DNA of 64,000 bases, taken from Candidatus Helarchaeota archaeon (GTDB taxonomy: Archaea > Asgardarchaeota > Lokiarchaeia > Helarchaeales > RDOG01). The notes under the pieces are model-generated. The model was not told the origin of the DNA and did no database searches. It was given only the letters and a program-made list of their open reading frames with translations. Position numbers and translations under genes: made by a program. Shown piece by piece: positions 34,486-44,400 of this stretch. Positions within the stretch are counted from its first letter, which is position 1; each line of letters opens with the position of its first letter. The DNA is taken from positions 1,063,910 to 1,127,909 of the forward strand of contig JAHPZH010000002.1 of assembly GCA_019058315.1 (NCBI GenBank), in the 5' to 3' direction.

Positions 34486-36414
34486 TTATACTGGTAAACT
34501 TAAAGGTTCATAATCCTCAATTTTTTTCTGCTTTTTTTTCGTTTTGGTTATTTTTTTAGCCCGTTTTGTTTTTTTGACCTTTTTTATTTTTTTCTTTTTA
34601 ATTTTTCCTGTCTTTTTCTTTTTTTTAGTCTTTTTACTTATTTTCTTTTTACTTTTTATGACTTTTTTTGCTTTTTTAACCTTTTTAACCTTTATTTTCT
34701 TTGGTTTAGGTTTTTCAAAAGTTTTTTCTACCTTTTTCCCAATCGGCTTCGGAATTGGTTCAATTTCTATAGGTTCTTCTATTTTTTCAACCTTTAGCTC
34801 TTTTACTTTTTTAATTTTTTTATTTTTTTTAGCTTTTTTCTTTTTGATCTTTTTTATTTTTTTTGCTTTTTTAGCTTTTTTAACCTTAATTTTCTTTGGT
34901 TTAGGTTTTTCAATAATTTTTTCTACCTTTTTCTCAATTGGTTTCGGGATTGGTTCAATTTCTATGGGTTCTTCTATTTTTTCAACCTTTAGCTCTTTTA
35001 CTTTTTTAATTTTTTTAGCTTTTTTCTTTTTGATCTTCTTTATTTTTTTTGCTTTTTTAGCTTTTTTAACCTTAATTTTCTTTGGTTTAGGTTTTTCAAT
35101 AATTTTTTCTACCTTTTTCTCAATTGGTTTCGGGATTGGTTCAATTTCTATGGGTTCTTCTATTTTTTCAACCTTTAGCTCTTTTACTTTTTTAATTTTT
35201 TTAGCTTTTTTACCCTTCTTTATCCTTTTTACCTTTGGTTTTTTGATTTTCCTTATTTTTTTAGCTTTTTTCTTTTTGATCTTCTTTATTTTTTTAGCTT
35301 TTTTAGCCTTTTTAGCTTTAATTTTCTTCGGTTTAGGTTTTTCAATAATTTTTTCTACCTTTTTCTCAATAGGTTTCGGGATTGGTTCAATTTCTATGGG
35401 TTCTTCTATTTTTTCAACCTTTAGCTCTTCTACTTTCTTGATCTTTTTTATCTTTTTTATTTTTGGCTTTTTACGTTTCTTTACCTTTTTAATTTTTTTC
35501 TTTTTAACTTTTTTAACCTTTTTCTTCTTTATTTTTTTAACTTTTTTTGGTTTTGGCTTTACTTTTTTTACCTTTTTAACTTTAACCTTCTTTAATTTAG
35601 GTTTCTTAATCTCAACTTCTATAGGTTCTTCCTCGATTTTAATAGGAGGTTTGATTACTTCAGGAGGTGTTATAACTGGTTTAGTTATAGATTTTGAAAT
35701 TGGTTTAGTAATAAGTTTGGTTATGGGTTTGCTTACAGGTTTGGTTATTGGTCTTGTTACGGGTTTGATATTTGGTTTGGTTATAGGTTTAGTTACAGGT
35801 TTAGTTATGGATTTTGTTACGGGTTTAATAATTGGTTTGGTTATAGGTTCAGTTATGGGTTTTATTACGGGTTTAATAATTGGTTTGGTTATGGGCTTGG
35901 TTACAGGTTTAGTTATGGGTTTAGCAATTATTTTTTCTTTTATAATTTGTGTTGGTTCTGTATCAATGGGTGAACTTAATATCTCCTCCTCAAATTCTGA
36001 TGGATGAGTTAATTCTTCTACAATTTTATGAATTGATGCTGTCATTTCTAATTCAAGCATACCTTCTTCTTCATCAGATACTGGTTCAACAGTAGTTGTT
36101 AATTTTGGTTCTACAGTAGTTGTAACTTCTGGTTCTACAGTAGTTGTAACTTCTGGTTCTATAGTAGTTGTAATTTCTGGTTCTACAGTAGTTATAGAAG
36201 GTTCTACTTTCAAAGGGTCTTTAACGATTTCTAAAGTTGGTAATGGAGTCAAGAAGAAAATAAATTTTTCAGGACAATAATTTTCATGAATATTTAGAAA
36301 TTCTCTTCTAATTTTTTTGAAGGTTTGAACCATTTCTAACCTATGTAAAGTATAATCCGATCGAAATGCAAAATCAGAACCCTTTACTTCTCTAAACTTT
36401 ATCTCTTCCTTCAT
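34486..36414 (-). CDS. lysine-rich low-complexity repeat protein
   Basis: 642 residues. A short folded-looking N-terminus (1-60) is followed by acidic TTTVEPE repeats (about 72-110), an acidic patch, a threonine/proline ITKPVTKP array (about 160-245), and then about 370 residues of K-x-K and K-A-K-K runs. The lysine-rich part is broken by four copies of a unit starting ELKVEKIEEPIEIEPIPKP (near 330, 408, 473 and 538). It resembles histone H1-like tails, suggesting nucleic-acid or polyanion binding; no catalytic domain. Plus-strand reading of the same DNA gives a long Phe/Ile-rich frame that is an artefact of AAA-rich codons. It converges with the 786-residue gene (7 nt gap). Confidence 0.6.
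   Translation of the reverse strand: MKEEIKFREVKGSDFAFRSDYTLHRLEMVQTFKKIRREFLNIHENYCPEKFIFFLTPLPTLEIVKDPLKVEPSITTVEPEITTTIEPEVTTTVEPEVTTTVEPKLTTTVEPVSDEEEGMLELEMTASIHKIVEELTHPSEFEEEILSSPIDTEPTQIIKEKIIAKPITKPVTKPITKPIIKPVIKPITEPITKPIIKPVTKSITKPVTKPITKPNIKPVTRPITKPVSKPITKLITKPISKSITKPVITPPEVIKPPIKIEEEPIEVEIKKPKLKKVKVKKVKKVKPKPKKVKKIKKKKVKKVKKKKIKKVKKRKKPKIKKIKKIKKVEELKVEKIEEPIEIEPIPKPIEKKVEKIIEKPKPKKIKAKKAKKAKKIKKIKKKKAKKIRKIKKPKVKRIKKGKKAKKIKKVKELKVEKIEEPIEIEPIPKPIEKKVEKIIEKPKPKKIKVKKAKKAKKIKKIKKKKAKKIKKVKELKVEKIEEPIEIEPIPKPIEKKVEKIIEKPKPKKIKVKKAKKAKKIKKIKKKKAKKNKKIKKVKELKVEKIEEPIEIEPIPKPIGKKVEKTFEKPKPKKIKVKKVKKAKKVIKSKKKISKKTKKKKKTGKIKKKKIKKVKKTKRAKKITKTKKKQKKIEDYEPLSLPV
34780..35440 (-). repeat. 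four long imperfect DNA repeats within the lysine-rich gene
   Basis: The block beginning (minus strand) at GAGCTAAAGGTTGAAAAAAT occurs four times, spaced roughly 190, 190 and 245 bp apart, with near-identical DNA as well as protein. This points to recent tandem duplication. Copy number may vary between strains or be mis-assembled. Confidence 0.7.
35680..35940 (-). repeat. TKPI/TKPV short tandem repeat array
   Basis: About 18 repeats of 12 or so bases encoding I/V-T-K-P units. Third-position variation is moderate, so the array is older than the neighbouring long repeats. Confidence 0.7.
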
Positions 36415-36644
36415 AACTATATTTGGTAAAGAAGAACTTCCATCAATTAAAAACTTCTCATCTCTTTTTTAATAAATTGATTTGTTATTAATACAGACTC
36501 GAAATTTTAAGTATGATATCTTTAATTTTTCTTTATAGATTAATTATAAAAATTATTCTTTGACAAAGAACATATAATCTCTATGGATATAGGAAATTAA
36601 ATAAAAATAGCATTCATTGAATAAAACAATTTTGAGGTTTTTTT

Positions 36645-37796
36645 TTGAATTTAGAAATAAATCTGCTTGCAAAAAGAGATTATAACGAGCTAAAAAATCT
36701 CTATAATAAATTTATAAAATATTTAAGTGTTAACAAAGACCAAGATTACACTCCTTTTACTCTAGAATTTACTAAATATGATATTGAGAATTCTATCTCA
36801 GATGAAGGTTTTATCCTAGGTATTTATTCTGATAAAAAGCTAATTGGAACTATAGGAGCAAATTTAATCCCTGTTATGTTTCAAAATTCTAAATTAATAA
36901 GCTGTACTATTACTTTATATGCTATAGATCCTGACTTTCTCCCATTATCAAAAGATACACAATTAAAGATTTATCAAACCATTATTGATAAAATAAAAGA
37001 GACTCAATCTGATTTCATTTGGATAGTCTTTGACTTAGGAACTAGTTTTGGGGAATATAAAGTCTTCAGAGATGACCTAGATTTTGTAAAGATAAATCCA
37101 AATGTGGAACCTTTAACCAAATTATTGGGAAGCTATGGTATTGATATACTTAAAAAGAAGAAAGGCTTAAGTGCAGTGCTTGCACAATTAGCTAAATTGA
37201 TGGCAAAAATGCAAAAAATCTCCCTTCCCAGTGGAAATATTCGAGAAGCAACTCCTGAAGATTATCCTCAAATTGTTGAATTATTAAATGGGTATTCAGA
37301 AATATTGGATATCGCACAGATCTGGACCGTGGAATCGTTTAAAAAATATCTCGAAATTAGCTCACAAGTAAATAATATCGATCATTCATACTTGGAGGCG
37401 GAATATCCAGATACAAATTGTGGTTTTTTTATCAAAGTTTGGGAATGTGAAAATAAAATTGTTGCTGTATTAACTTATCGAGTAATGGGAGTACAATTTA
37501 AAAAAGGCAAAGCACCGTTATGTTATTGGGATTACCTTGTATTTTCTCAAAATTTAACTATGGATGATAAAAAAGCCTTCATTGTTAATATGTATAACGA
37601 AGTCTATCATAAAGCAAGTACAATTACAGCATTTTTTCCTTATTATGAAGCCAAAGCTCTAAAAAAATCTGGATTCATGTCAAGCCAAATGAAAACTCCT
37701 ATGTACATCTACCCGATAACAGAAAATGGCAAAAAACTTCTTGAACTTAAAAAAATCTCAAAGTTCTATTTGCCATATATAGGTTTTCTTATCTAA
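36645..37796 (+). CDS. GNAT-family N-acetyltransferase (probably two GNAT halves)
   Basis: 383 residues. The first half carries KLIGTIGANLIP, the strand pair of a GNAT core, and a helix; the second begins NIREATPEDYPQIVELLNGY, a standard GNAT N-terminus, and continues through KVWECENKIVAVLTYRVMG. Two tandem GNAT folds, one probably degenerate, fit the length. Substrate unknown. GAGG lies about 8 nt before TTG 36645. First gene of an operon with a class II amidotransferase (22 nt) and a membrane acyltransferase. Confidence 0.65.
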   Translation: MNLEINLLAKRDYNELKNLYNKFIKYLSVNKDQDYTPFTLEFTKYDIENSISDEGFILGIYSDKKLIGTIGANLIPVMFQNSKLISCTITLYAIDPDFLPLSKDTQLKIYQTIIDKIKETQSDFIWIVFDLGTSFGEYKVFRDDLDFVKINPNVEPLTKLLGSYGIDILKKKKGLSAVLAQLAKLMAKMQKISLPSGNIREATPEDYPQIVELLNGYSEILDIAQIWTVESFKKYLEISSQVNNIDHSYLEAEYPDTNCGFFIKVWECENKIVAVLTYRVMGVQFKKGKAPLCYWDYLVFSQNLTMDDKKAFIVNMYNEVYHKASTITAFFPYYEAKALKKSGFMSSQMKTPMYIYPITENGKKLLELKKISKFYLPYIGFLI

Positions 37797-37804
37797 ATCA
37801 ATAT

Positions 37805-37810
37805 AGGATG
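37805..37810 (+). promoter_or_regulatory. Shine-Dalgarno-like AGGATG before an ATC start
   Basis: AGGATG lies 8 nt upstream of ATC 37819-37821, which directly precedes the catalytic Cys codon of the amidotransferase. The frame's upstream stop ends at 37806, leaving no standard start codon. Confidence 0.5.
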
Positions 37811-37818
37811 TTATTTAT

Positions 37819-38553
37819 ATCTGTGAACTTCTAGCTTTATCTTCTAATAAAAAAAGAGAAATTGAAGAAATATATTTAGAATTTAGATCTCATTCTGACT
37901 TTCATAAAGATGGTTGGGGAATTGCATTCCATGAACCTCGAACTTTTAACATTATAAAAGAAGCCAAACCTGCTTATCAAAGTAACCTATCAGAATATAT
38001 GGCTAAATATATCAAAAGCCATTTAATTATAGCACACATTAGAAAAGCATCTCGAGGAAAGGTCACCTTAAGAAATACACATCCATTTCAACGTGAATTA
38101 TTTGGAAAATCTTGGGTTTTTGCTCATAATGGAACTGTATTTGAGAGACCTGAATTAAGAAATTTTACCTTATCACACTATTTTCCAATCGGAACAACCG
38201 ATTCTGAATTGGCTTTTTGTTATATACTTAATAAATTAAAAGATAAAGGATATGATTTAACATTTGAACAAACACTCAATTTGATAATAGATTCAATTAA
38301 TGCAATTGATGTAGGTGCCTTTGGTTTTAATTTCTTAATGTCCGATTCGCAAAATCTTTATGTATATCGAGGGAAACGTGGTCCAACTCTTCATTATATT
38401 CATTTATCGAACGAAAATTCTGATAAATTAATAATCGTATCCACTAAGAAGCTTAAAAAAATCGGTGTTAATAAGGAATGGATTCGGATGAGGCGAGGGC
38501 AATTTTTAACTATTAAAGAGGGGTTAATAATTAAAGATTTAAATTTAAGATGA
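37819..38553 (+). CDS. class II glutamine amidotransferase (YafJ-like), ATC start
   Basis: 244 residues. The sequence runs (M)-CELLALSSNKK, then FHKDGWGIAF, AHIRKAS, NTHPF, FAHNGTV and GTTDSE, the full motif set of the Ntn-type glutaminase. The nucleophile must be the N-terminal Cys exposed after Met removal. Here the codon just before Cys is ATC, not ATG. Starting at ATG 37999 would delete the Cys and the DGWG motif and give a dead protein. The upstream ATG 37808 is out of frame and would hit a stop after eight codons. I therefore infer AUC initiation. The family hydrolyses glutamine or acts on gamma-glutamyl compounds. Middle gene of an operon. Confidence 0.85.
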   Translation: MCELLALSSNKKREIEEIYLEFRSHSDFHKDGWGIAFHEPRTFNIIKEAKPAYQSNLSEYMAKYIKSHLIIAHIRKASRGKVTLRNTHPFQRELFGKSWVFAHNGTVFERPELRNFTLSHYFPIGTTDSELAFCYILNKLKDKGYDLTFEQTLNLIIDSINAIDVGAFGFNFLMSDSQNLYVYRGKRGPTLHYIHLSNENSDKLIIVSTKKLKKIGVNKEWIRMRRGQFLTIKEGLIIKDLNLR

Positions 38554-38575
38554 GTTTTTATTAAAATGGTGGTAA

Positions 38576-39730
38576 ATTCTGGAATCAAATAATTATATTA
38601 GGGTCCAATCGATAGATTTTATTCGTGGGCTTGCAATTATATTAATGATCTGGGCTCATTTAATGTGGTGGCTTGTTGATAGGCGTATAATTTATGCTTA
38701 TTTTGGTTTTGGAAGCCCAATCGACATACAATTTTCATACACCGGCATCCCCTTATTTCTGCATCTTCTGGCTAATTACTATCCCGTTCCAGTATTTTTT
38801 ACATTAACTGGAATATCTTTAATCCTATCTATAGAAAATAAGAAATCAAGCGGTATAACCGACTCAAATATTAGGATATATGTAATAAAAAGAACTGCAA
38901 TTATTTTAATAATCAGTTATTTTGTTTTTAATTTATTAATAAAGGGACCAATTAGTGTCTTTTATCATTCCTTCAATATGCTCCATTTAATCGCTCTAGG
39001 GGGGCTGATTACTTATTTTTTGTTAAAATTTTCAAAAAAAATTCGTCTGGTAATAGCATCTATTATTTTAATAATCAGTCCTTTTATTCAAATTTTATTT
39101 AATTACGAGGAAATTCATTATCTATATCCTGTTCAAGGTGGAATTCTAAGCAATATGATTTATTCAGGAGAATTCCCAATATTTCCATGGCTTTTTTTTG
39201 TAATAATTGGGTCAATATTTGGAGAATTACTAAACGAAGCGTCAATAAATGAGAAAATTATTCCATTTTTGAAAAAAGAATTAATTTTAGGAATAATATT
39301 CACCATTTTAGGTGTAATAATTACTATATTTAATTATCCGCCTTTCACGTCATTTGAAAAATATCCATGCTCAATCCCTTATATTGTTTTTTTTACGGGA
39401 ACTGTCTTAATTACTCTCTCATTAACTTATTATTTCTTTGATTATCGAAAGAAAAAAGCCGGTTTTAGCGAACCTTTTATTCTCTATGGCACTTTTTCAT
39501 TAACAATTTTTATTGGCCATTATTATATAGGGTATAGACTGACAAAAATACTAGGAATTTATGAGAAATTTTCATATAGTTCCGCAGGAATTTTGACTTT
39601 AAGTTTTTACCTCACCTGTTGGGTGTTTTTAATAATTTGGGCAAATTATAATAATTACAAACTTTCTCTTGAATGGATTATGAAGAAAATAAGTTATAGA
39701 CATTTTAAAAAGAATGGAAAAGAAGAATAA
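38576..39730 (+). CDS. membrane acyltransferase, HGSNAT/DUF1624-like; ATT or CTG start
   Basis: About 384 residues and 10 or so TM helices. Its N-terminus reads VQSIDFIRGLAIILMIWAH, the hallmark 'R-x-x-S-I-D-x-x-R-G-L-A-I' of heparan-alpha-glucosaminide N-acetyltransferase/DUF1624 proteins, with the likely active His in the following segment. C-terminal 'GTFSLTIFIGHYYIG' fits too. ATG 38645 starts inside the first TM, after the motif. Upstream there is no ATG/GTG/TTG in frame before the stop at 38573. GGTGG (38568-38572) is 3 nt from ATT 38576 and 6 nt from CTG 38579. It probably acetylates a cell-surface sugar using cytosolic acetyl-CoA. Last gene of the GNAT-GATase operon. Confidence 0.7.
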   Translation: MLESNNYIRVQSIDFIRGLAIILMIWAHLMWWLVDRRIIYAYFGFGSPIDIQFSYTGIPLFLHLLANYYPVPVFFTLTGISLILSIENKKSSGITDSNIRIYVIKRTAIILIISYFVFNLLIKGPISVFYHSFNMLHLIALGGLITYFLLKFSKKIRLVIASIILIISPFIQILFNYEEIHYLYPVQGGILSNMIYSGEFPIFPWLFFVIIGSIFGELLNEASINEKIIPFLKKELILGIIFTILGVIITIFNYPPFTSFEKYPCSIPYIVFFTGTVLITLSLTYYFFDYRKKKAGFSEPFILYGTFSLTIFIGHYYIGYRLTKILGIYEKFSYSSAGILTLSFYLTCWVFLIIWANYNNYKLSLEWIMKKISYRHFKKNGKEE

Positions 39731-39735
39731 ATCTT

Positions 39736-41283
39736 TCAATTATCAGATTTTGCTTTAATATATTCATTAATTATGCCTTTTTTCCTAATCTCCAGTTCAA
39801 TAAAATCCCATGGTAAATCGAAATCCAATTTATAAGTTTTAGGAGTAAAATCGGAATCTTTTAATGCTTTATTCCAAGCTCCTAACCCTCCACCTAATTT
39901 AGCCACCATAGATATTATATCTCCAAATTTTGTATCTCCCAGAGATAGATAAGTTTGAATTCTAGCCCATCGAGGATCTAAAAAATTAGTTTTGACTTTT
40001 AAAATTTTCTTTAATTCTTTTATTTTATTTCTTAATATTTCTAAATCAATACTAGATTCCCATTGAAATGGTGTATGTGGTTTGGGAATGAAACTATTTA
40101 TACTCAATTTTAAATTAGATTCTCTAAAACCTCCTTGAATTACTTTTTGAACTAAATTTCCAATTGCTTCTACGTCTTCTGAAGTTTCTGAAGGTAAATT
40201 TAACATAAAATATAATTTCAAGTTCACAATTCCATTTTGTTTAACATTATATATGGCTGTAAGAACATCATTTATTGAAAAACCTTTATGAATAACTTTT
40301 AATAATCTCTCGGAGCCAACTTCCGGAGCCAATGTTAATGATTTCTGATTTCCTTTCTTTAATGCTTGAAGTAAGTCATCAGTAATGCAATCTACTCTCA
40401 AAGACGGAAGGGATAATTCTAAACCATTATTTACAATATACCAACAAATATCTTCTAAATTAGGATGATCAGACAATCCAGATCCAATTAATGATACTTT
40501 TTTTAATTGGGTAATTTCAATTCCTTCAGAAATTATCTGTTGGATCTGTTTGAATGACCGAAACCTAATAGGTCGTCCTTGATAACCTATTAAACAAAAT
40601 CTACAACCTCTATTACATCCTCTAGAAATTTCTAATAGAAATGATTTTCCAAGACTTGGAAAAAAAGGACTTTTAGGTTCGACTTGTGGCACAATTTGGC
40701 TGATTGAATGGGGACAATTATCTAAATTAGGTTCATAAATTTTTTTAACTTTGCCTTTAACATATTCAGGGACATAAAATCCTTCAAAACTTGCACATTG
40801 CTCCAAAAAATCTCGTTTATCATTTGCATTATTATAAGTATCTACAATTTTTTTTGCAACTGGCTCGAAATCTCCGATTACAAATAAATCAATAAAGGAA
40901 CTTAAAGGTAATGGATTTACCGAAAGAGGACCTCCTGCAATTAAAATTGGATGTGTTGTGTCTCTTTCTTTAGAATAAATGGGTATATTTGTTTTTAATA
41001 GAATTTTGAGTAAATTTATGTAATTTATTTCGAAATGTAAAGAAAAGGCTATAAAATCAAAACTTTCCAAACGTTGGTTAGATTCTAATGAGTAAGGGGC
41101 TGAATTATCAATTGGCAGGAATACTCGTTCACAAGATACATTTTCAAAAGAATTTAAAATATTATAAATTGTATGCATGGCTAAAGAACTCATTCCCACT
41201 CTATAAATTGAGGGAATACATAAGGCAAATTTAATTTTATTCCTTAAATCTTTTTTAATCGAATTAAATTCTAAAATTTTCAT
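39736..41283 (-). CDS. B12-binding-type radical SAM protein
   Basis: 515 residues. The N-terminal ~180 residues form a cobalamin-binding-like Rossmann domain (FALCIPSIYRVGMSS, FDFIAFSLHFEINYIN, ILIAGGPLSVNPLP, DLFVIGDFEP) without the usual DxHxxG. The radical SAM core has the 4Fe-4S motif RGCNRGCRFC (Cys-x3-Cys-x2-Cys, around 219-226), and the family-typical TLAPEVGSERLL and YFMLNLPSETSEDVEAI. The C-terminus resembles the TIGR03960-like B12 radical SAM proteins found in archaea and bacteria. Reaction unknown. GGAG lies 8 nt before ATG 41283; TTG 41286 is the alternative. Converges with the acyltransferase gene. Confidence 0.82.
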   Translation of the reverse strand: MKILEFNSIKKDLRNKIKFALCIPSIYRVGMSSLAMHTIYNILNSFENVSCERVFLPIDNSAPYSLESNQRLESFDFIAFSLHFEINYINLLKILLKTNIPIYSKERDTTHPILIAGGPLSVNPLPLSSFIDLFVIGDFEPVAKKIVDTYNNANDKRDFLEQCASFEGFYVPEYVKGKVKKIYEPNLDNCPHSISQIVPQVEPKSPFFPSLGKSFLLEISRGCNRGCRFCLIGYQGRPIRFRSFKQIQQIISEGIEITQLKKVSLIGSGLSDHPNLEDICWYIVNNGLELSLPSLRVDCITDDLLQALKKGNQKSLTLAPEVGSERLLKVIHKGFSINDVLTAIYNVKQNGIVNLKLYFMLNLPSETSEDVEAIGNLVQKVIQGGFRESNLKLSINSFIPKPHTPFQWESSIDLEILRNKIKELKKILKVKTNFLDPRWARIQTYLSLGDTKFGDIISMVAKLGGGLGAWNKALKDSDFTPKTYKLDFDLPWDFIELEIRKKGIINEYIKAKSDN

Positions 41284-41452
41284 CAATTTTACTCCAAATT
41301 AATATACGATTGTATCAAATTCTATAAATTATTAGTTAAAATTAGAATATCGTAAAGTTGAAATTCTATTGTTAGTTTCTGATATTACTAAGATTAAAAA
41401 CTAATTATTATTTATAATGGTTAGCTAATGGACATGTCTTTGATTGATTTAT

Positions 41453-44400
41453 ATGAATGGTAGTGTTAACTTAATAAAAAGGTGCTCTTTTAGGAAAAGG
41501 GCTGCATTAATGATTACTTTGTTTTTAATGATAACTAATTTTATTATCCCCATTGTTATAGAATCAAGCAAAAATTCGGAAAACTATGTTCAAGATTTTA
41601 TTAATCTCGATAATTTTAATACTCCTAAAAAAAAGAATCCAATTACAGACCCAAATATACCTCTGAAGACTTTAAGTAATGGGGAATTTACAGGATATGG
41701 AAATAATAGATCAGTTACTGCATTTTTTGACAGTTACGGTTCTACTAATGGGAATAGCACTAATTTAGAAATTGATACAAATGGATGGGACTTTTCGGCT
41801 ATAAATTTTACAATTGATCAACTTACAGCCTACAACCATACTAAAATTCTTGAGGATCAAGCCAGCTTCTCTTATGATGTAGCAACTGACCTATATTTAA
41901 TGTCTTTTAACATTTCGCAAGATGCTAATTTAACAAAAATAAGTTTTCTATTAAGAAGTCAAGCAGATAACACGACAATCTTTATATATTCTGCAAATGC
42001 AAGTTTAGCTCCCGATTCAGTTCTCTATAAAATAAATACCAGTGGATTTGATGCTGGATTAGGAAGCGGAACTTGGATTAATTTTACACTAACAGAAAAT
42101 AATTCCTTACAGCTTAGTCAAACAAATAATGGAACTTTTTTTATTGGTATTAATAGAACAGTCTCTACTTTACAATGGAGAGGTGAAAATGATGGAGTTG
42201 ATGGAGGAAAAGTATTTCGACAAGTAGGGATCGTTTGGGAAGAAGATCCAGGTATAGATTTAACATTAAAATTAAAATTTACTCCTTTAAATGAGACACC
42301 AAATCCAACTGATGTTAATTTAAGGATAAATGGACAAAGCGTGCTAAATAATTTCACATGGAAAAATAATTCGCGGTTAAATGCTACGGGATCTGCTGTT
42401 ATTTTCGATATAGATTCCTCATGGGGCAATTTAACTTATAGAGCAAATTGGACCGCTAATTTAATTCAAAATTTAAATGGAATAACAAATTTTTCTGCTA
42501 ACGCGACTCAAAATATCGTGAACTGGAATATATCTATTTCAAATTTAGATTTTGGAGCAATATCTTCAAACAAACAAATTAATGTAAGTTTACCAATAAG
42601 CTGGAATATTAGCACAGTATTTAGAGATTCGACTCCATATGGAAATTTTGATAATGTAACAGAAAATAATTTAAAAATATTAAGGATTTTTGACCCACCA
42701 AATTCGAGTTGGAATATTGGTGCAGAATCTCAAAATTATATTACTTCAATAAAATTATATAAAGGGAGTAATGAAGTAAATTCTTCTATAATGTTCGAAC
42801 AAATTACCGTAAATGGTTCTTTAAAGAACAAATGCTTTGATACTTCAAACTTAACAATAATACTTGGTGGAGTGGAGAAGAATACAACTATTCTTACCCC
42901 TAATGAAAATATCTCAATTGATGTGGTACTCAATGATAGTTTCGGGATTGTAACAAATGGAAATTACACTTTTAGATTGACATTCAATAATGGAACCGAT
43001 GTTGGTTTAAATCAGACATATCTTTATGTTTTAAATAAAACTTATTTGAATGATATTTCTCCAGAAGCGCAAAGAACAATATATTATTCTGGTGCAATAC
43101 TAAATATTACAGTTAATTTCACCATGTCTTATTGGGATGGTTTAAACTTTACCGAACAACCAATTGATAATCTAAGCGGCGGTAATATAACTTATAATCT
43201 GCCTGAAATCACCGGAAATAATTGGATACCACTTAATTTTAATCCTACGAAGAAGATTTGGACAATAACGATTTTATTAAACATGGATATTGGTAAATAT
43301 ACCATTTATGTTAATGCATCAAAGAATGGTGCTGAGTACCAATCTTTTTCTAGAACTATAGAAATAATTTATTTTAACGGTACCATTAAAGGGAATGGTG
43401 ATCAACGACCAATAATAATTCAAGGTTATGAGAATGGTACATATCTATTCGGGGATGAATCAGAAATTCAATTACCTGTTCATGGTCATAATTTGACTTA
43501 CGCAAATTTTACAATATTTAATTTATCTTCAATTAATAAGAAAATTCTTGAAACCAATATTAATTTTAATTCATATAATATCACAGAAAAGACATATGCG
43601 ATGAAATTTAATATTAGCGCACCATCGTTCATTACAAAAATTGGATTTCATCTTTATATAAATCATGCTACATTTACACAATTAACGAATTTAAATGTTT
43701 ATTTATGGAATGCTTCATGGACTGGTTCTCGTATTGAACCGGATAAAATAATATGGAATAATATAAATAACTTGGCTACTATTGGCCCACTTAATCAAAA
43801 AATATTCGAACTTAATATTCCCAATTTATTTTTAGATACCATTCTAACTAGCAATAATTCTTATTTTTTGACTCTTAACGGCACACCAGTAGGTTTACCC
43901 AACTTATCACCTAACTGGCTTTATACTAATGATAGTATAGACGGTATTAATAATGGTGAAGCCTATAACTTTACTGGAGGAAGTTGGACACTTCTTGATA
44001 AAGACTTTTGGATGAATGTAACTTTAATTGAATTTAAAAATGCTTCTCAACTTTCTTTAAATATTTCTAATATTCCCGTTTCTGATAATCCAAATTTAAA
44101 ATATTCTGGATTCTGGGAGTCCAGCAATACATTTCTTGCTGATTTAACTGGTAATGTAAGCCTTTCTGTCCAAGCAAATGAATCTGATATCAGTTATATT
44201 ATCAATTATACAATTATATATGAGAATAGTTCCGTTGACTCACTAACTAAATATTCTTTTAATGTTACTAAAAATGTTATTAAGTGGAATGTTAGCTTTA
44301 TTGCTGGTTTACCCGATAATGCATTCAACGGATCTATTAATATTACCTATCCAAAATCATGGAATGCCTCTTTAATTTATACACCAAATAAACTGAATTA

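Noticed and set aside
34544..36007. 487-codon plus-strand open frame rich in Phe, Ile and Leu
   Set aside because: It is the antisense of the lysine-rich repeat gene; AAA/AAG codons read backwards as TTT/CTT, avoiding stops. The minus strand has the sensible start, N-terminal domain and repeats in codon phase.
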